Assembly: GCF_019977275.1 (NCBI RefSeq)
Contig: NZ_AP024650.1
Coordinates: 2,914,001-2,978,000, forward strand
Origin: Arthrobacter sp. StoSoilB19
Lineage (GTDB): Bacteria > Actinomycetota > Actinomycetes > Actinomycetales > Micrococcaceae
DNA length: 64,000 nucleotides
Direction: 5' to 3'
The notes under the pieces were generated by a model, which searched no databases, was not told where the DNA came from, and was given only the letters and a program-made list of their open reading frames with translations. How positions within the stretch are numbered: position 1 is the stretch's first letter; each line of letters starts with the position of its first letter. A program made the position numbers and the translations under genes. Shown in pieces: positions 44,389 through 53,622 of the stretch.

Positions 44389-44581
44389 GGTGCGGACTTA
44401 CCTGTTCTCTTGGACGGGCTGTTGTCAGCACCGCGACATTGCCATCAGCACGCTGATAGTTACGGTAACCCAAACGGGGGCCGGCTTCAGCAGATGAGGC
44501 CCTAATCCCCGCAAAGGAATCCCTACTGTAATCATTCGGTACCCCGCTTGGCGTGGATGGGTAGCCGAAGCCGGGCAGGCC

Positions 44582-44587
44582 TAAAGT
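44582..44587 (+). promoter_or_regulatory. Leaderless -10 box of the pirin gene
   Basis: TAAAGT, 6 bases before GTG at 44594. The spacer GGAGGC touches the start, too near for a normal ribosome site. Confidence 0.5.
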
Positions 44588-44593
44588 GGAGGC

Positions 44594-45610
44594 GTGACCA
44601 ACTTGGAAGTTTCACCCCAGCAGGAAGTTTGTCCGCCCGCACCTGCCGGAGGCACGTCGGGCCCGTGCCTGCAGCTGTGGCCCGAACGTGAGGTGCCCCT
44701 GGGCGGGGTGCGCGCCATGAACGTCAAGCGCACCCTGCCCCAGCGCGGACTGCCCACCATCGGCGCGTGGTGCTTCCTGGACAGCTTCGGGCCGGACCGT
44801 ACCGCCATGTCTGTCCTCCCCCATCCCCATATCGGGCTGCAGACGGTGACGTGGCCGCTGGCTGGGCACATCCGACACCGGGACAGCGTTGGCAGCGACG
44901 TGGTGGTGCGCCCCGGGGAGCTGAATATCATGACGGCGGGGCACGGGGTCTCGCACTCTGAATTCGCCGTGCTTCCCGACGGCGGGGAGTTGCCGCTGCA
45001 GCGGGGCCTGCAGCTCTGGGTGGCCCTTCCCGACGGGGAGAGAAACCGGGAGCCGGCGTTCGAACAGCACCGGGAACTGCCGCGCGTCGCCGGCCACGGC
45101 TTCACCGCCACCGTCATGGTGGGTGGGTTTGCGGGCGTCGTGTCCCCCGCGACGATGTTTTCGCCGATCGTTGGCGCGGACGTTTCCTGCGAAGGGGACG
45201 CGGTACTGCCACTGGACCCCGCCTTTGAGCACGGCATCCTGGTGCTCGACGGCGGCCTGGCGGTGGACGGGCAGGACCTGCCGGCGGGGCCGCTGGGCTA
45301 CTTGGGCACCGGCCGCAGCGAACTCCGGATGGAGGCCCGCCCCGGCACGCGGTTCCTGCTGATTGGCGGTGAGCCGTTCGGTGAAGAACTGCTGATGTGG
45401 TGGAACTTTGTGGGCCGCACCCACGACGAAGTGGAGCAGGCCCGGGAGGACTGGGAAGCGCAGGCCGGGCTGCCGGATGCCGAAACGGCTGCGGCCAGGT
45501 ATGGACTGGTGCCAGGCCACGGTCCGGAGGCCGGGGCGGAGGCCGGCCGCATTCCCGCTCCCCCGCTGCCCGGCGTGCGGTTGACGCCCCGTAAGCGCGC
45601 CGTCGACTAA
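44594..45610 (+). CDS. Pirin family protein
   Basis: 338 residues, two cupin domains. Metal ligands lie in LPHPHIGLQTVTW, the His of IRHRDSVGSD and the His/Glu of TAGHGVSHSE. The C-terminal pirin domain follows at about 180-290 and a 45-residue disordered tail ends it. Bacterial pirins can act as quercetinases or regulators; activity here is unknown. Divergent from the opuC operon. Confidence 0.9.
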   Translation: MTNLEVSPQQEVCPPAPAGGTSGPCLQLWPEREVPLGGVRAMNVKRTLPQRGLPTIGAWCFLDSFGPDRTAMSVLPHPHIGLQTVTWPLAGHIRHRDSVGSDVVVRPGELNIMTAGHGVSHSEFAVLPDGGELPLQRGLQLWVALPDGERNREPAFEQHRELPRVAGHGFTATVMVGGFAGVVSPATMFSPIVGADVSCEGDAVLPLDPAFEHGILVLDGGLAVDGQDLPAGPLGYLGTGRSELRMEARPGTRFLLIGGEPFGEELLMWWNFVGRTHDEVEQAREDWEAQAGLPDAETAAARYGLVPGHGPEAGAEAGRIPAPPLPGVRLTPRKRAVD

Positions 45611-45647
45611 GCGCGCCGCCTGGCCCGCTGACGGGCAAGCGCGGTTT
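45611..45647. terminator. Possible terminator (pirin / BadF kinase)
   Basis: GCCCG-CTGA-CGGGC hairpin extended by GCGC/GCGC between convergent genes. Weaker than the other terminators. Confidence 0.4.
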
Positions 45648-45662
45648 GGTTCCTGTCGGCCG

Positions 45663-46613
45663 TCAGGCCGGTTCGGCCAGGAGTTGCAGGACGCCGAACA
45701 CCGGTTCCTGGTCCAGGACCCTCACGTCAGTGATGCCGCCTGCTTCGAGGTTCCGGCGGAATGACTCCTGCAGCGGTGCCACGTTCATGCCCAGGCCGCC
45801 GCCCAGGATCACCGGACCTTCAATTTTCAGCTGGCCCAGCACCTGCCCGGCCAAGGCGGCAAGGTCGCGGCCGGCCTGCTCCAGCAGGGCTGCACTGTCC
45901 TGGTGCCCGGCAGCGGCCGCTTCCACGACATGCCTGGCCTGCTGGGCCCAAAAGCGCCGTCCCGTGTCCGGGGAATGGAACAGCGCAATCAGCTTGTTGG
46001 GGTGGTCCAGGCCGCAGGATGCCAGGAGGGATTCCGTGAGCTGGTCAATCGGCAGGCCCTGGTTCATCCTGCGCAGGCTGTGCCGGACCGCTTCCCTGCC
46101 CAGCCAGTAACCGCTGCCCTCATCCCCCAGCAGGTAGCCCCATCCGCCCGCCCGGGCCTCGCCGCCGTCGGCGTTGCGTCCCCAGGCAGCCGAGCCGGTA
46201 CCTGCAATGACCGCAACTCCCGTACTGGCACGGCCCGCGGCCAGCAGCAGGCGGGAGTCGTGGACAACGGTGATGCGGGCCTCCGGGACGAGTGGCTGGA
46301 TCAGGGCCGCCAGGGCGGCGGCGTCCTCGTCGGTATCGATTCCGCCGGACCCTGCGTACACCCGGTCCACGCGGCCGCCACCGATCCTGGCGAAAAGCTC
46401 CGCCAGATTCCGTGCTGCCTGGTCGCGGCTGACGTTCTGGACGTTGGAGCTCCCCGCCGCATCGTCCGCGACGGGCACTCCGTCTTCAAAGCGGATGCCG
46501 TGTGTCTTGGTGCCGCCGATGTCCAGGCCGATCGTGACGCCGCGCAGTGGGTTGCCTGGCGAGTCCGTGGCGTGCTGGTCGGGACTGGTGGAGGGGTTCT
46601 GGGTGTTCGTCAC
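45663..46613 (-). CDS. BadF/BadG/BcrA-type kinase, probable N-acetylglucosamine kinase
   Basis: 316 residues, ASKHA fold. Phosphate-1 loop GLDIGGTKTHGIRFEDG, AGTGSAAWGR, and GDEGSGYWLGREAVRHSLR, the last typical of eukaryote-like GlcNAc kinases. It probably phosphorylates an amino sugar. Its ATG overlaps the TGA of the upstream LysR gene by 4 bases, so regulator and kinase are translationally coupled. Confidence 0.85.
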   Translation of the reverse strand: MTNTQNPSTSPDQHATDSPGNPLRGVTIGLDIGGTKTHGIRFEDGVPVADDAAGSSNVQNVSRDQAARNLAELFARIGGGRVDRVYAGSGGIDTDEDAAALAALIQPLVPEARITVVHDSRLLLAAGRASTGVAVIAGTGSAAWGRNADGGEARAGGWGYLLGDEGSGYWLGREAVRHSLRRMNQGLPIDQLTESLLASCGLDHPNKLIALFHSPDTGRRFWAQQARHVVEAAAAGHQDSAALLEQAGRDLAALAGQVLGQLKIEGPVILGGGLGMNVAPLQESFRRNLEAGGITDVRVLDQEPVFGVLQLLAEPA

Positions 46614-47683
46614 GTCACAAGGGTACTTGCGTGGCCTGGCTTTGGGGCGCCGCGCCTGCCTTCCGCGGAGGCGCTGCCGCCACCCGCCGTCGTCATCCGG
46701 TTCCCCGGGTCAGCGGTCCGCCCTGTGACCAGCCCGGCCAACAAGCGTGGCCCCTGGGCCACCACCAGCTCGCGGAAGAGCCTGGCGGGAACGGGTTCGG
46801 TTTCGGGTTTCCGGCGCCGCCAGCTCACTCCGACTTCCCGGAAGGCCAGCTCCGAGTCCAGCGGCACCTCCACCCAGCCGAGGTCTCCGGTTTCCGGGCG
46901 CAGCGTCCTGCCGGGGGCATCGCCGCCGGGCGGCAGGATGCTGACGCCCAGGCCTGCCGAGACCAGTCCGCGGACCGTGTGTGAATCCTGGCTCTCGAAG
47001 GCGATCCGCGGCCGGTATCCCGCCTCGCGGAACAGGGCGTCCGTCAGCGAACGCAGCCCGTATCCGGTTCCCAGCGCCACGAACGGTTCCGTCCGGATAT
47101 CGGCCAGCCGGGCCATCCGCTGCCTGGCCAGGGGATGGGCGTGATGCACCACTAGCCGGAGCGGTTCCCGGTACAGCGGGGCCGAATCGAGGGTTTTGCC
47201 CGCCGGCGCCACGGGAGCGGTGAGGGCCAGGTCCGCTTCCCCGGATGACAGCTCTTCAAGGCATGCGCTCCGGGCGCCCTGGCTGAGCCGGAACCCGGTC
47301 CCGGGATGCCGGGCACGGAAGGCGCTGATCAGCAGGGGCAGGGTGGCCTCGCCGAAGGTGTGCTGGAAAGACAGGGACACGGTGCCCCTGACCAGTTCGG
47401 ACTCGTTCCGGACCAGGTCCAGGCCGGCCTGGAACTCCGCGAGCGCCTGCTCGATGTAGGGCAGCAGGGTGCGGGCTGCGGGCGTCAGGCGGACACCGCG
47501 GCCGTCCCGGACCAGGAGTTCGGTGCCGACGGCGGCGCTGGCCCTTGCCACTGCCCTGCTCACCGTCGATTGGGGTAATCCGAGGAGTTCGGCCGTCTCC
47601 GTGACGTGTTCGGTCCGTCCCAGCTCGGCGAGTACCGGCATGAGGGGCAGAAGTTGGGCCAATTGTTTCCGGTCCGGTTCCAT
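46610..47683 (-). CDS. LysR family transcriptional regulator (YnfL-like)
   Basis: 357 residues. N-terminal HTH with TETAELLGLPQSTVSRAVAR; LysR substrate domain at about 95-300. The C-terminal 50 residues are a Gly/Arg-rich extension. It is divergent from a YnfM-like MFS gene across 119 bases, and the E. coli pair ynfL/ynfM is arranged the same way, so it probably controls that exporter and, through the overlap, the kinase downstream. Confidence 0.88.
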   Translation of the reverse strand: MEPDRKQLAQLLPLMPVLAELGRTEHVTETAELLGLPQSTVSRAVARASAAVGTELLVRDGRGVRLTPAARTLLPYIEQALAEFQAGLDLVRNESELVRGTVSLSFQHTFGEATLPLLISAFRARHPGTGFRLSQGARSACLEELSSGEADLALTAPVAPAGKTLDSAPLYREPLRLVVHHAHPLARQRMARLADIRTEPFVALGTGYGLRSLTDALFREAGYRPRIAFESQDSHTVRGLVSAGLGVSILPPGGDAPGRTLRPETGDLGWVEVPLDSELAFREVGVSWRRRKPETEPVPARLFRELVVAQGPRLLAGLVTGRTADPGNRMTTAGGGSASAEGRRGAPKPGHASTLVT

Positions 47684-47751
47684 GGCTGCTCCCTTGCCGG
47701 TTCCCGAGCTTTCCCGAAACCGGGAAGCAATCCGATATTGCTATCAGTTTG

Positions 47752-47764
47752 GCATAAAATATGC
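47752..47764. promoter_or_regulatory. Candidate LysR operator
   Basis: GCATA-AAA-TATGC, a perfect 5-3-5 palindrome in an AT-rich patch of the LysR/MFS divergent gap, 27 bases before the MFS -10 box. Confidence 0.5.
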
Positions 47765-47790
47765 ATTGGAAGCATTCATTGCCCGGGGAC

Positions 47791-47796
47791 TACGCT
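47791..47796 (+). promoter_or_regulatory. Leaderless -10 box of the YnfM-like gene
   Basis: TACGCT, 6 bases before ATG at 47803. It supports that start over the in-frame ATG at 47761. Confidence 0.55.
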
Positions 47797-47802
47797 TGCT
47801 TG

Positions 47803-49041
47803 ATGCCACAGAAAGCGAGCTCCGGCACGGCGGCTTCCCCTCCGTGGAACGGCCATCCCAAAGGGTCCAGGGCCTACGGGCGGATCCTGGCCGGTCTGTC
47901 ATGCGCAGGGGTTGCAACGTTCGCGCAGCTTTACTCCACCCAGGCGGTCCTGCCCCTCCTGGCGGCCGATCTGCGCGTCACTGCCGCCGAGGCTGCCCTC
48001 ACCATTTCCCTGGCCACCGTGGGTTTGGCCGCAACCGTGATCCCCTGGTCCTTCCTGGCGGACCGGATCGGCCGGGTGAAGGCGATGATGTGGGGCATCA
48101 CGGCGGCCACGGTGCTGGGACTGCTGGTGCCCCTGTCCGCCAGCTTCGGCATGCTGCTGGTCCTCCGGCTGTTGGAGGGGATGGCGCTGGGCGGAATCCC
48201 CGCCATCGCCATTGCCTACCTCAACGAGGAGGTCAGCAAAGCGCACGCCGCGCTTGCCGCCGGAAGCTATGTTGCCGGGACCACCCTGGGGGGACTTTCA
48301 GGGCGGCTCGTGGCCGGCCCTGTCGGCGAACTCTGGGGGTGGCGGTCGGCAGCCCTGGCAGTTTCCGTGCTGGCGACGATTGCCGCCGTCGCCTTCCTTG
48401 TCCTGGTGCCCCGGGCCAGGGGTTTTGTTCCTGCCCGGGCCGCCGGACTCCGGAGCGCCGTCCGGACGCTCGGGGGCCACCTTAGGAACATCCGGCTGCT
48501 GGCCCTGTATGCCCAGGCCTTCCTGATGATGGGCGGGTTCGTGGCCGTCTACAACTATCTGGGGTTCCGGTTGTCGGGCGCCCCGTTCGGGCTGCCGGCC
48601 ACCGTGATCAGCCTGATCTTCCTGGCCTATCTGTCCGGCACCTTCTCCTCCCGCTGGGCAGCGGGGATGACCTCGAAATACGGGCGCCGGAACGTGCTGC
48701 TGGGCGGACTTGGCCTGGCTGTTGGCGGCCTTGCCCTGACCCTCACCCCGTCCCTGGTGCTGATCCTGTGCGGGCTGGTGGTGTTCACGGGCGGCTTCTT
48801 CGCAGCCCACAGCATCGGCTCCGGCTGGACGGGCGCCATCGCCAGCACCGGCCGCGCGCAGGCAGCGTCCCTTTACAACCTGGCCTACTACCTGGGCTCC
48901 AGCCTCCTGGGCTGGGCAGGTGGCCTGGTCTTCCAGGCCTGGGGCTGGAACGCACTGGCTGGAGCCGTGATCGCCCTGGCGTGCCTCACTGCCGCAACTG
49001 TCGCCGTCGTCCATTCCCGCGCGGAAACGGCCGCTGCCTGA
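47803..49041 (+). CDS. MFS transporter, YnfM-like
   Basis: 412 residues, 12 helices. The first helix and loop read ATFAQLYSTQAVLPLLAADL, the YnfM-family signature, and the loop 2-3 motif is DRIGRVKAMMWGI. Some relatives export arabinose or drugs; substrate here is unknown. Start chosen at 47803 (see -10 box); an ATG at 47761 would lie upstream of it. Single gene, controlled most likely by the divergent LysR protein. Confidence 0.88.
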   Translation: MPQKASSGTAASPPWNGHPKGSRAYGRILAGLSCAGVATFAQLYSTQAVLPLLAADLRVTAAEAALTISLATVGLAATVIPWSFLADRIGRVKAMMWGITAATVLGLLVPLSASFGMLLVLRLLEGMALGGIPAIAIAYLNEEVSKAHAALAAGSYVAGTTLGGLSGRLVAGPVGELWGWRSAALAVSVLATIAAVAFLVLVPRARGFVPARAAGLRSAVRTLGGHLRNIRLLALYAQAFLMMGGFVAVYNYLGFRLSGAPFGLPATVISLIFLAYLSGTFSSRWAAGMTSKYGRRNVLLGGLGLAVGGLALTLTPSLVLILCGLVVFTGGFFAAHSIGSGWTGAIASTGRAQAASLYNLAYYLGSSLLGWAGGLVFQAWGWNALAGAVIALACLTAATVAVVHSRAETAAA

Positions 49042-49179
49042 CTCGGTGCCGCACTCGAATTAACACGCTCCAGCAGCTTCGAGGATAGAGCGGATGTTCG
49101 GCAGGACGCGTGCCTGTGGAGCCGATGGTGGAGATTCTGCGGTCTAGGATGAACTAAGGACCGTGTGGAAGGAACCGCC

Positions 49180-49683
49180 GTGAGTACGAATGCCAGGAAC
49201 ACCAGGCCCGGGGCGCACCTGGAGCCGCTGGATGCCATTGACGAGCGCCTCCTTGCGGCCCTCGTGGCAGACGCCAGGATTTCCAACAAGCAGCTCGCCG
49301 AAATGGTGGGTATTGCGCCGTCGACCGCCTTGATGCGCACCCGCGCCCTCTCGGAGCGCGGGATTGTGCAGGGCTACGAGGCGAAGCTGAGCCTGTCGGC
49401 CATCGGCCGGTCGGTGCAGGCCCTGGTGGCCGTACGGCTCCGTGCCCACGACCGGGACCAGATCGACCGTTTCACTGCGCGCGTGCCGCACCTGCCCGCC
49501 GTGCTGTCGACCTTCCACACCTCAGGTTCGGTGGACTACCTGCTGCACATCGCCGTCGGAAGCACCGAAGACCTGCGGGACTGGGTCCTGGACAATTTGG
49601 CTACCGATCCCGTGGTGGGCCACACCGAAACCACGCTGGTCTTTGAACACATCCAGGGCAACCACGGCCCGCTTCCGGACTAG
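49180..49683 (+). CDS. Lrp/AsnC family transcriptional regulator
   Basis: 167 residues from GTG at 49180, 7 bases after GGAAGGA; GTG at 49165 is an alternative. HTH: LLAALVADARISNKQLAEMV, GIAPSTALMRTRALSERGIV. C-terminal RAM domain (about 75-155) with VLSTFHTSGSVDYLLHIAVG. Such proteins sense amino acids. It is convergent with the MFS gene that follows, so it is not an obvious divergent regulator of it; autoregulation is likely. Confidence 0.9.
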   Translation: MSTNARNTRPGAHLEPLDAIDERLLAALVADARISNKQLAEMVGIAPSTALMRTRALSERGIVQGYEAKLSLSAIGRSVQALVAVRLRAHDRDQIDRFTARVPHLPAVLSTFHTSGSVDYLLHIAVGSTEDLRDWVLDNLATDPVVGHTETTLVFEHIQGNHGPLPD

Positions 49684-49705
49684 CGCCGCTGTAGATCCAC
49701 CCGGC

Positions 49706-50953
49706 TCAGACGGACCCCTGTTTCGTTGCTTTGATGGAAGCGGTGAGGGTGACGGCTGACAGGGCGAGTGCCGCCGAGCCGCACAGCAGGACGAATCCCT
49801 GCACCGCTGCCGCCATTCCGAACACGGCGCTGGCCCAGCCCAGGCCGAGGACCGGCACGGCGCTGCCCAGGTAGGTGATGACGTACACGGTGCTGATGAT
49901 CTGCGCGTGGCGTGCCGGCTCCACCTTGCCCGCCACCTCGTTGAAAACCATCCGGAAGGCCATGCCCTGCCCCAGGCCGGCGGTAACGGCAGCCCCAACG
50001 AGCAGCAGTGGGCTGTGCCATGCGCCGGCGGCTCCCAGCAGGATGACGGAGACGCCCAGGACGGCCAGCCCCGCAGGCACGGCCAGGCGCCCGCGCAGGG
50101 TCACCAGCTGGCTCAGGGCTGACGCCCCCAGCGGCAGACCGGCCAGCACGCCGATCAGTGGCCGGGAGTCCGTGCCCAGGACCTGCGCGAAGTAGCCCGG
50201 GGCCAGTGACAGGGAGAAGCCAAACACGGCAAAGCTCAGGAAGCCGACGCCGGACGCCAGCCAGAAAGCGCCCCTCGCCTGCCGTGAAACGGAGGGACGG
50301 CGCGGGGCAAGGACGTGCAGCGGGCGGGACACTGCCGGCACCATGATGGCCGGGCGTGCGCGGATCAGGTACAGCGGGACAAGGAGCGCGGCCAGCAACA
50401 GCGAATGGACGACGTACGGAGCCGTGGTTGCACCGGGAAGCAGCGACAGCAGTCCGCCGATGACGGGACCCGCCGCTACGCCCCCCGAGGAGGCCAGCAG
50501 CGTAAAGCGCGATGCCCACTCCGGCCGGGACGGGAGCAGCTCGCGAAGGGCTGCCGCGCTGGCCCCCGTGGCGAGCGCAACCGCCATTCCCTGCAGCGCC
50601 CGTCCGGCGCACAGGGCAGCCAGCGTGCCCGCTTCGGCGAAGATCCAGCCGCCCGCCAGTCCGGTCAGGACAGCGACCAGGAGGGCGGCCCGGCGGCCGA
50701 TATGGTCCGACCAGTGCCCGGCGAGCAGCAGCGTCCCCACCAGGGCCAGGACGTAGCTGGCGAAAGCCGCCGTTACGTCGAGGCTGGACAGCCCGAGGTT
50801 GGCCTGCAGCAGGGGGTACAGCGGGGTGGCAAGGTTGGCGCCCACCAGGAGCATGAAGATGACCGCGCCGGAAATCACCAGCCGCGCCGTAGTGGTGGCA
50901 TTCCATCCGCTGGCCGTGGCCGGGCGCATGCGCAGTTCGCTGAAGACCGTCAT
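49706..50953 (-). CDS. MFS transporter
   Basis: 415 residues, 12 helices, with HWSDHIGRRAALLVAVLTG as the loop 2-3 motif. Not recognised to substrate level; the overall look is that of drug or amino-acid exporters. It is divergent from an Lrp/AsnC gene (51115), and this arrangement often links amino-acid or metabolite efflux to its sensor (inference). Confidence 0.85.
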   Translation of the reverse strand: MTVFSELRMRPATASGWNATTTARLVISGAVIFMLLVGANLATPLYPLLQANLGLSSLDVTAAFASYVLALVGTLLLAGHWSDHIGRRAALLVAVLTGLAGGWIFAEAGTLAALCAGRALQGMAVALATGASAAALRELLPSRPEWASRFTLLASSGGVAAGPVIGGLLSLLPGATTAPYVVHSLLLAALLVPLYLIRARPAIMVPAVSRPLHVLAPRRPSVSRQARGAFWLASGVGFLSFAVFGFSLSLAPGYFAQVLGTDSRPLIGVLAGLPLGASALSQLVTLRGRLAVPAGLAVLGVSVILLGAAGAWHSPLLLVGAAVTAGLGQGMAFRMVFNEVAGKVEPARHAQIISTVYVITYLGSAVPVLGLGWASAVFGMAAAVQGFVLLCGSAALALSAVTLTASIKATKQGSV

Positions 50954-51114
50954 TGTGCCGCCTTAGGGGTCGCCGCGGCGGGTGGTCCTTGTGGGAGCCC
51001 GGCGCGGATACAACTGTGATGGTTCAAGAATGCGGTACCGCTGCGCCATATCTTTCGACCTTGCAGGGATAATTGAGCAAAATCATCAACTTATGGATCC
51101 ACGAATGGTGGAGA

Positions 51115-51618
51115 GTGACGATCTTGAACAAACTGGACCCCACGGACCTGAAGATCCTGCTGGCCCTCATCCGGGATCCCCGCATCCAGATCGGTGAGCT
51201 GGGCGAGTCCCTGGGCATCGCCCGCAACACGGCCCAGTCACGGGTTCGCCGCCTGCTGCGCAGCGGGGTGCTGCGCCCGGGCGGGCGCGAGGTTGACCTG
51301 GAGGCGGTGGGCTATGACGTGGTGGCCTTTGTGACCATTGAGGTCTCCCACCGGGAGCTGGACGGCGTCGTGGCAGCACTGCGGCTCATCCCGCAGGTCC
51401 TGGAAGTCCACGAGATCTCCGGCCGCGGCGATGTCTGGTGCCGGGTGGTGGCCACGGACACCCACAACCTCCAGTCGTCCCTGCGGCAGGTCCTGCGGAT
51501 CAAGGGTGTCATCCGGACAGAGACCGTGCTGGCCCTGCACACCCATATCCCCTACCGGACCGAGCCCCTCATCAGCGGCCTGAGCAGTGCCGCAGCTCCG
51601 GCGGCTAGGATTTCCTGA
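51115..51618 (+). CDS. Lrp/AsnC family transcriptional regulator
   Basis: 167 residues from GTG at 51115; TTG at 51124, 8 bases after GGTGGAGAG, is as good, and ATG at 51073 is also in frame. HTH: LDPTDLKILLALIRDPRIQI, GIARNTAQSRVRRLLRSGVL. RAM domain with EVHEISGRGDVWCRVVATDT. The AT-rich sequence upstream (51047-51105) is likely its own operator. It is divergent from the MFS gene. Confidence 0.88.
   Translation: MTILNKLDPTDLKILLALIRDPRIQIGELGESLGIARNTAQSRVRRLLRSGVLRPGGREVDLEAVGYDVVAFVTIEVSHRELDGVVAALRLIPQVLEVHEISGRGDVWCRVVATDTHNLQSSLRQVLRIKGVIRTETVLALHTHIPYRTEPLISGLSSAAAPAARIS
51606..51611 (+). promoter_or_regulatory. Leaderless -10 box of corA
   Basis: TAGGAT within the last codons of the Lrp gene, 7 bases before the corA ATG. 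corA could thus be transcribed apart from the Lrp gene. Confidence 0.45.
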
Positions 51619-52614
51619 ATGACCATCATCGATAACGCCGTCTACGTCAACGGCGTCCGCCATGCAGAGCCCGACAGTCTTGAGCAGACCTTTGAGACCC
51701 TGTCCCTGCATGGCGGCATGGCATGGATCGGCCTCTACCGGCCCACGGCGGAGGAAATGGCGGCCGTGGCCAGCGAGTTCGGACTCCATGCCCTCGCAGT
51801 GGAGGATGCCGTTTCGGCCCACCAGCGGCCCAAGCTGGAGCGTTACGACGACAACCTTTTCACCGTCCTGCGGCCCGCCCGGTACGTGGACGAGGACGAA
51901 ACCGTGGAATTCGGCGAACTCCACGTGTTCACCGGCAAGAACTTTGTGGTGACTGTGCGGCATGCGGAAACGGCAGGCGTTGCCAGGGTGCGGCAGCGGC
52001 TGGAAGGGCGGCCTGATCTCCTGCGGCACGGGCCCGAAGCGGTGCTGTATGCCCTGCTGGACCGGGTGGTGGATGACTACGCCCCGGTGGTGGCGGGGCT
52101 GGAAAACGACATTGACGAGATCGAGGACCAGCTGTTCAGCGGCGATTCCTCCGTGTCCCGCCGCATTTACGAACTGGCCCGGGAGGTCATCCAGTTCCAG
52201 CGCGCCATCCACCCCCTGCCCGAGATGCTGGACCAGTTGAAGCGCGGCTTCGAGAAGTACGAAGTGGAAAGCGAGCTGCGGCATAACCTGCGTGACGTGG
52301 AAGACCACGTTGAGCGGGTGATTTCCCGGGCGGACTCCTTCCGGGACTTGCTGCAGAACGCCCTGACCCTCGACGGGACACTGACAGCCAACCGGCAGAA
52401 CGAGGCCAGCGCCGAGCAGAACGAACAGGTCAAGAAAATCTCGTCCTGGGCGGCCATCCTGTTTGCGCCCTCATTCGTGGCCGGGATCTACGGCATGAAC
52501 TTTGACAACATGCCCGAACTCCATTGGTCCTTCGGCTACCCCCTGGCGCTGCTCCTCATGGTGGCTGCCGGCGGCCTCATGTACGGCATCTTCAAGAGGA
52601 AGGGCTGGATCTAG
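51619..52614 (+). CDS. corA: CorA family Mg2+/Co2+ transporter
   Basis: 331 residues. A cytoplasmic funnel domain, a long helix (about 200-275), then two helices with the signature YGMNFDNMPE (GMN) in the loop. The C-terminus KRKGWI is the family ending. Pentameric Mg2+ channel. It begins directly at the end of the Lrp gene and its stop shares a CTAG with the stop of the convergent gene. Confidence 0.93.
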   Translation: MTIIDNAVYVNGVRHAEPDSLEQTFETLSLHGGMAWIGLYRPTAEEMAAVASEFGLHALAVEDAVSAHQRPKLERYDDNLFTVLRPARYVDEDETVEFGELHVFTGKNFVVTVRHAETAGVARVRQRLEGRPDLLRHGPEAVLYALLDRVVDDYAPVVAGLENDIDEIEDQLFSGDSSVSRRIYELAREVIQFQRAIHPLPEMLDQLKRGFEKYEVESELRHNLRDVEDHVERVISRADSFRDLLQNALTLDGTLTANRQNEASAEQNEQVKKISSWAAILFAPSFVAGIYGMNFDNMPELHWSFGYPLALLLMVAAGGLMYGIFKRKGWI

Positions 52615-53354
52615 CGGGGCGGGATCACCGTCGCGGGCAGCCGTCCGGCGGCCAGCGCCACCCGCATATTGCCCACCGCGTGCACCATGAGGGAAACAAC
52701 CAGGAATGCCACCAGAACCTGTCCGGTGGAACCCAGCACCCTCACCCATCCGCCATCGAGGGTTGGGTCAAGGAAGTCGTACACGTACCATCCGTCAAGG
52801 CCGCCCCGGATCCACGAAAACGCAAGGAATGCCACCGGGTAGCCCAGCCAGGCAAGGGGCCGCCACCAGGGACCTCGGACCGTCCGGGTGACGAGAATCC
52901 AGTCAAGCGCCGCCACCAGCGGGGCCAGGCGGTGGTGGGCAACCTGCGGCCAATACAAATCCCATGTCCACCACGGCTCTTCCGGCGGAGCCACGAGCAC
53001 GATGTAGATGATGCCCGTCATGACCATGTACAGGACCAGCGCGCCGAACATCTGGTCCCACCACAGCGGCAGCCGGCGTCGCCGCAGCACCCCTGAAATG
53101 ATCAGGACAAGCGCGAAGACAAGATTTCCCTGCACAGTGAATTCCGAATACAGCTGCGGGACATCCACGTCGTTGCCGGGCAGGGTGGCGTCGAAGGTCT
53201 TTTGCACGATTGCGGCCAGCACGACAAGACCGACGCTGATCCGGGTGGCCCGGATCCATGGGCGGTCGGGGTGCAGGGCACGGTTGATGGCAAAGTTGCG
53301 CACGACCGGCGGAGCCAGCTGTGGGGGGTGCCCTTCCTTCTTCGTGAGGCTCAT
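52611..53354 (-). CDS. Pr6Pr-like integral membrane protein
   Basis: 247 residues from ATG at 53354 (MSLTKKEGHPPQLAPP). Six predicted helices: RISVGLVVLAAIVQKTFDAT and FTVQGNLVFALVLIISGVL are typical of the FAR-17a/AIG1-like Pr6Pr group, and QVAHHRLAPLVAALDWIL carries its His/Asp pair. Function in bacteria is unknown. The gene overlaps corA by 4 bases tail to tail. Confidence 0.75.
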   Translation of the reverse strand: MSLTKKEGHPPQLAPPVVRNFAINRALHPDRPWIRATRISVGLVVLAAIVQKTFDATLPGNDVDVPQLYSEFTVQGNLVFALVLIISGVLRRRRLPLWWDQMFGALVLYMVMTGIIYIVLVAPPEEPWWTWDLYWPQVAHHRLAPLVAALDWILVTRTVRGPWWRPLAWLGYPVAFLAFSWIRGGLDGWYVYDFLDPTLDGGWVRVLGSTGQVLVAFLVVSLMVHAVGNMRVALAAGRLPATVIPPR

Positions 53355-53459
53355 GGAGCAAGGATCACGCCGGCAGGAGGAAAAAGACAGGGTCCTTCGA
53401 CCGCTAACGCCCACCGCCCACCGGGGCCGGTGACAGCCGGTCCGGGCAGGCGGTGACGG

Positions 53460-53612
53460 TCAGGCGTTGGTTCTGCGCTTCAGCCAGCCCCAGACGCCGG
53501 TGGCGACGAAGAGGACCAGGCCGATGATGGCGAGCCAGAGAAGGCCCTTCACGACGAAGCCGACGATGGACAGGATGAGCCAGAGGACAAGAAGTCCGAT
53601 GATGATTCCCAT
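53460..53612 (-). CDS. Small hydrophobic membrane protein
   Basis: 50 residues from the ATG at 53612: MGIIIGLLVLWLILSIVGFV, then a second helix WLAIIGLVLFVATGVWGWL and a basic end KRRTNA. Two close helices and a positive tail. Similar 45-50 residue hydrophobic proteins are common in actinobacteria; role unknown. A longer in-frame start is possible but reads into the PEP-synthase remnant. Confidence 0.6.
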   Translation of the reverse strand: MGIIIGLLVLWLILSIVGFVVKGLLWLAIIGLVLFVATGVWGWLKRRTNA

Positions 53613-53622
53613 GAGGCCCACT

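Noticed and set aside
44459..44469. GTTAC-G-GTAAC palindrome in the opuC/pirin gap
   Set aside because: Short (5-1-5) and no matching promoter element could be placed beside it; kept only as a note.
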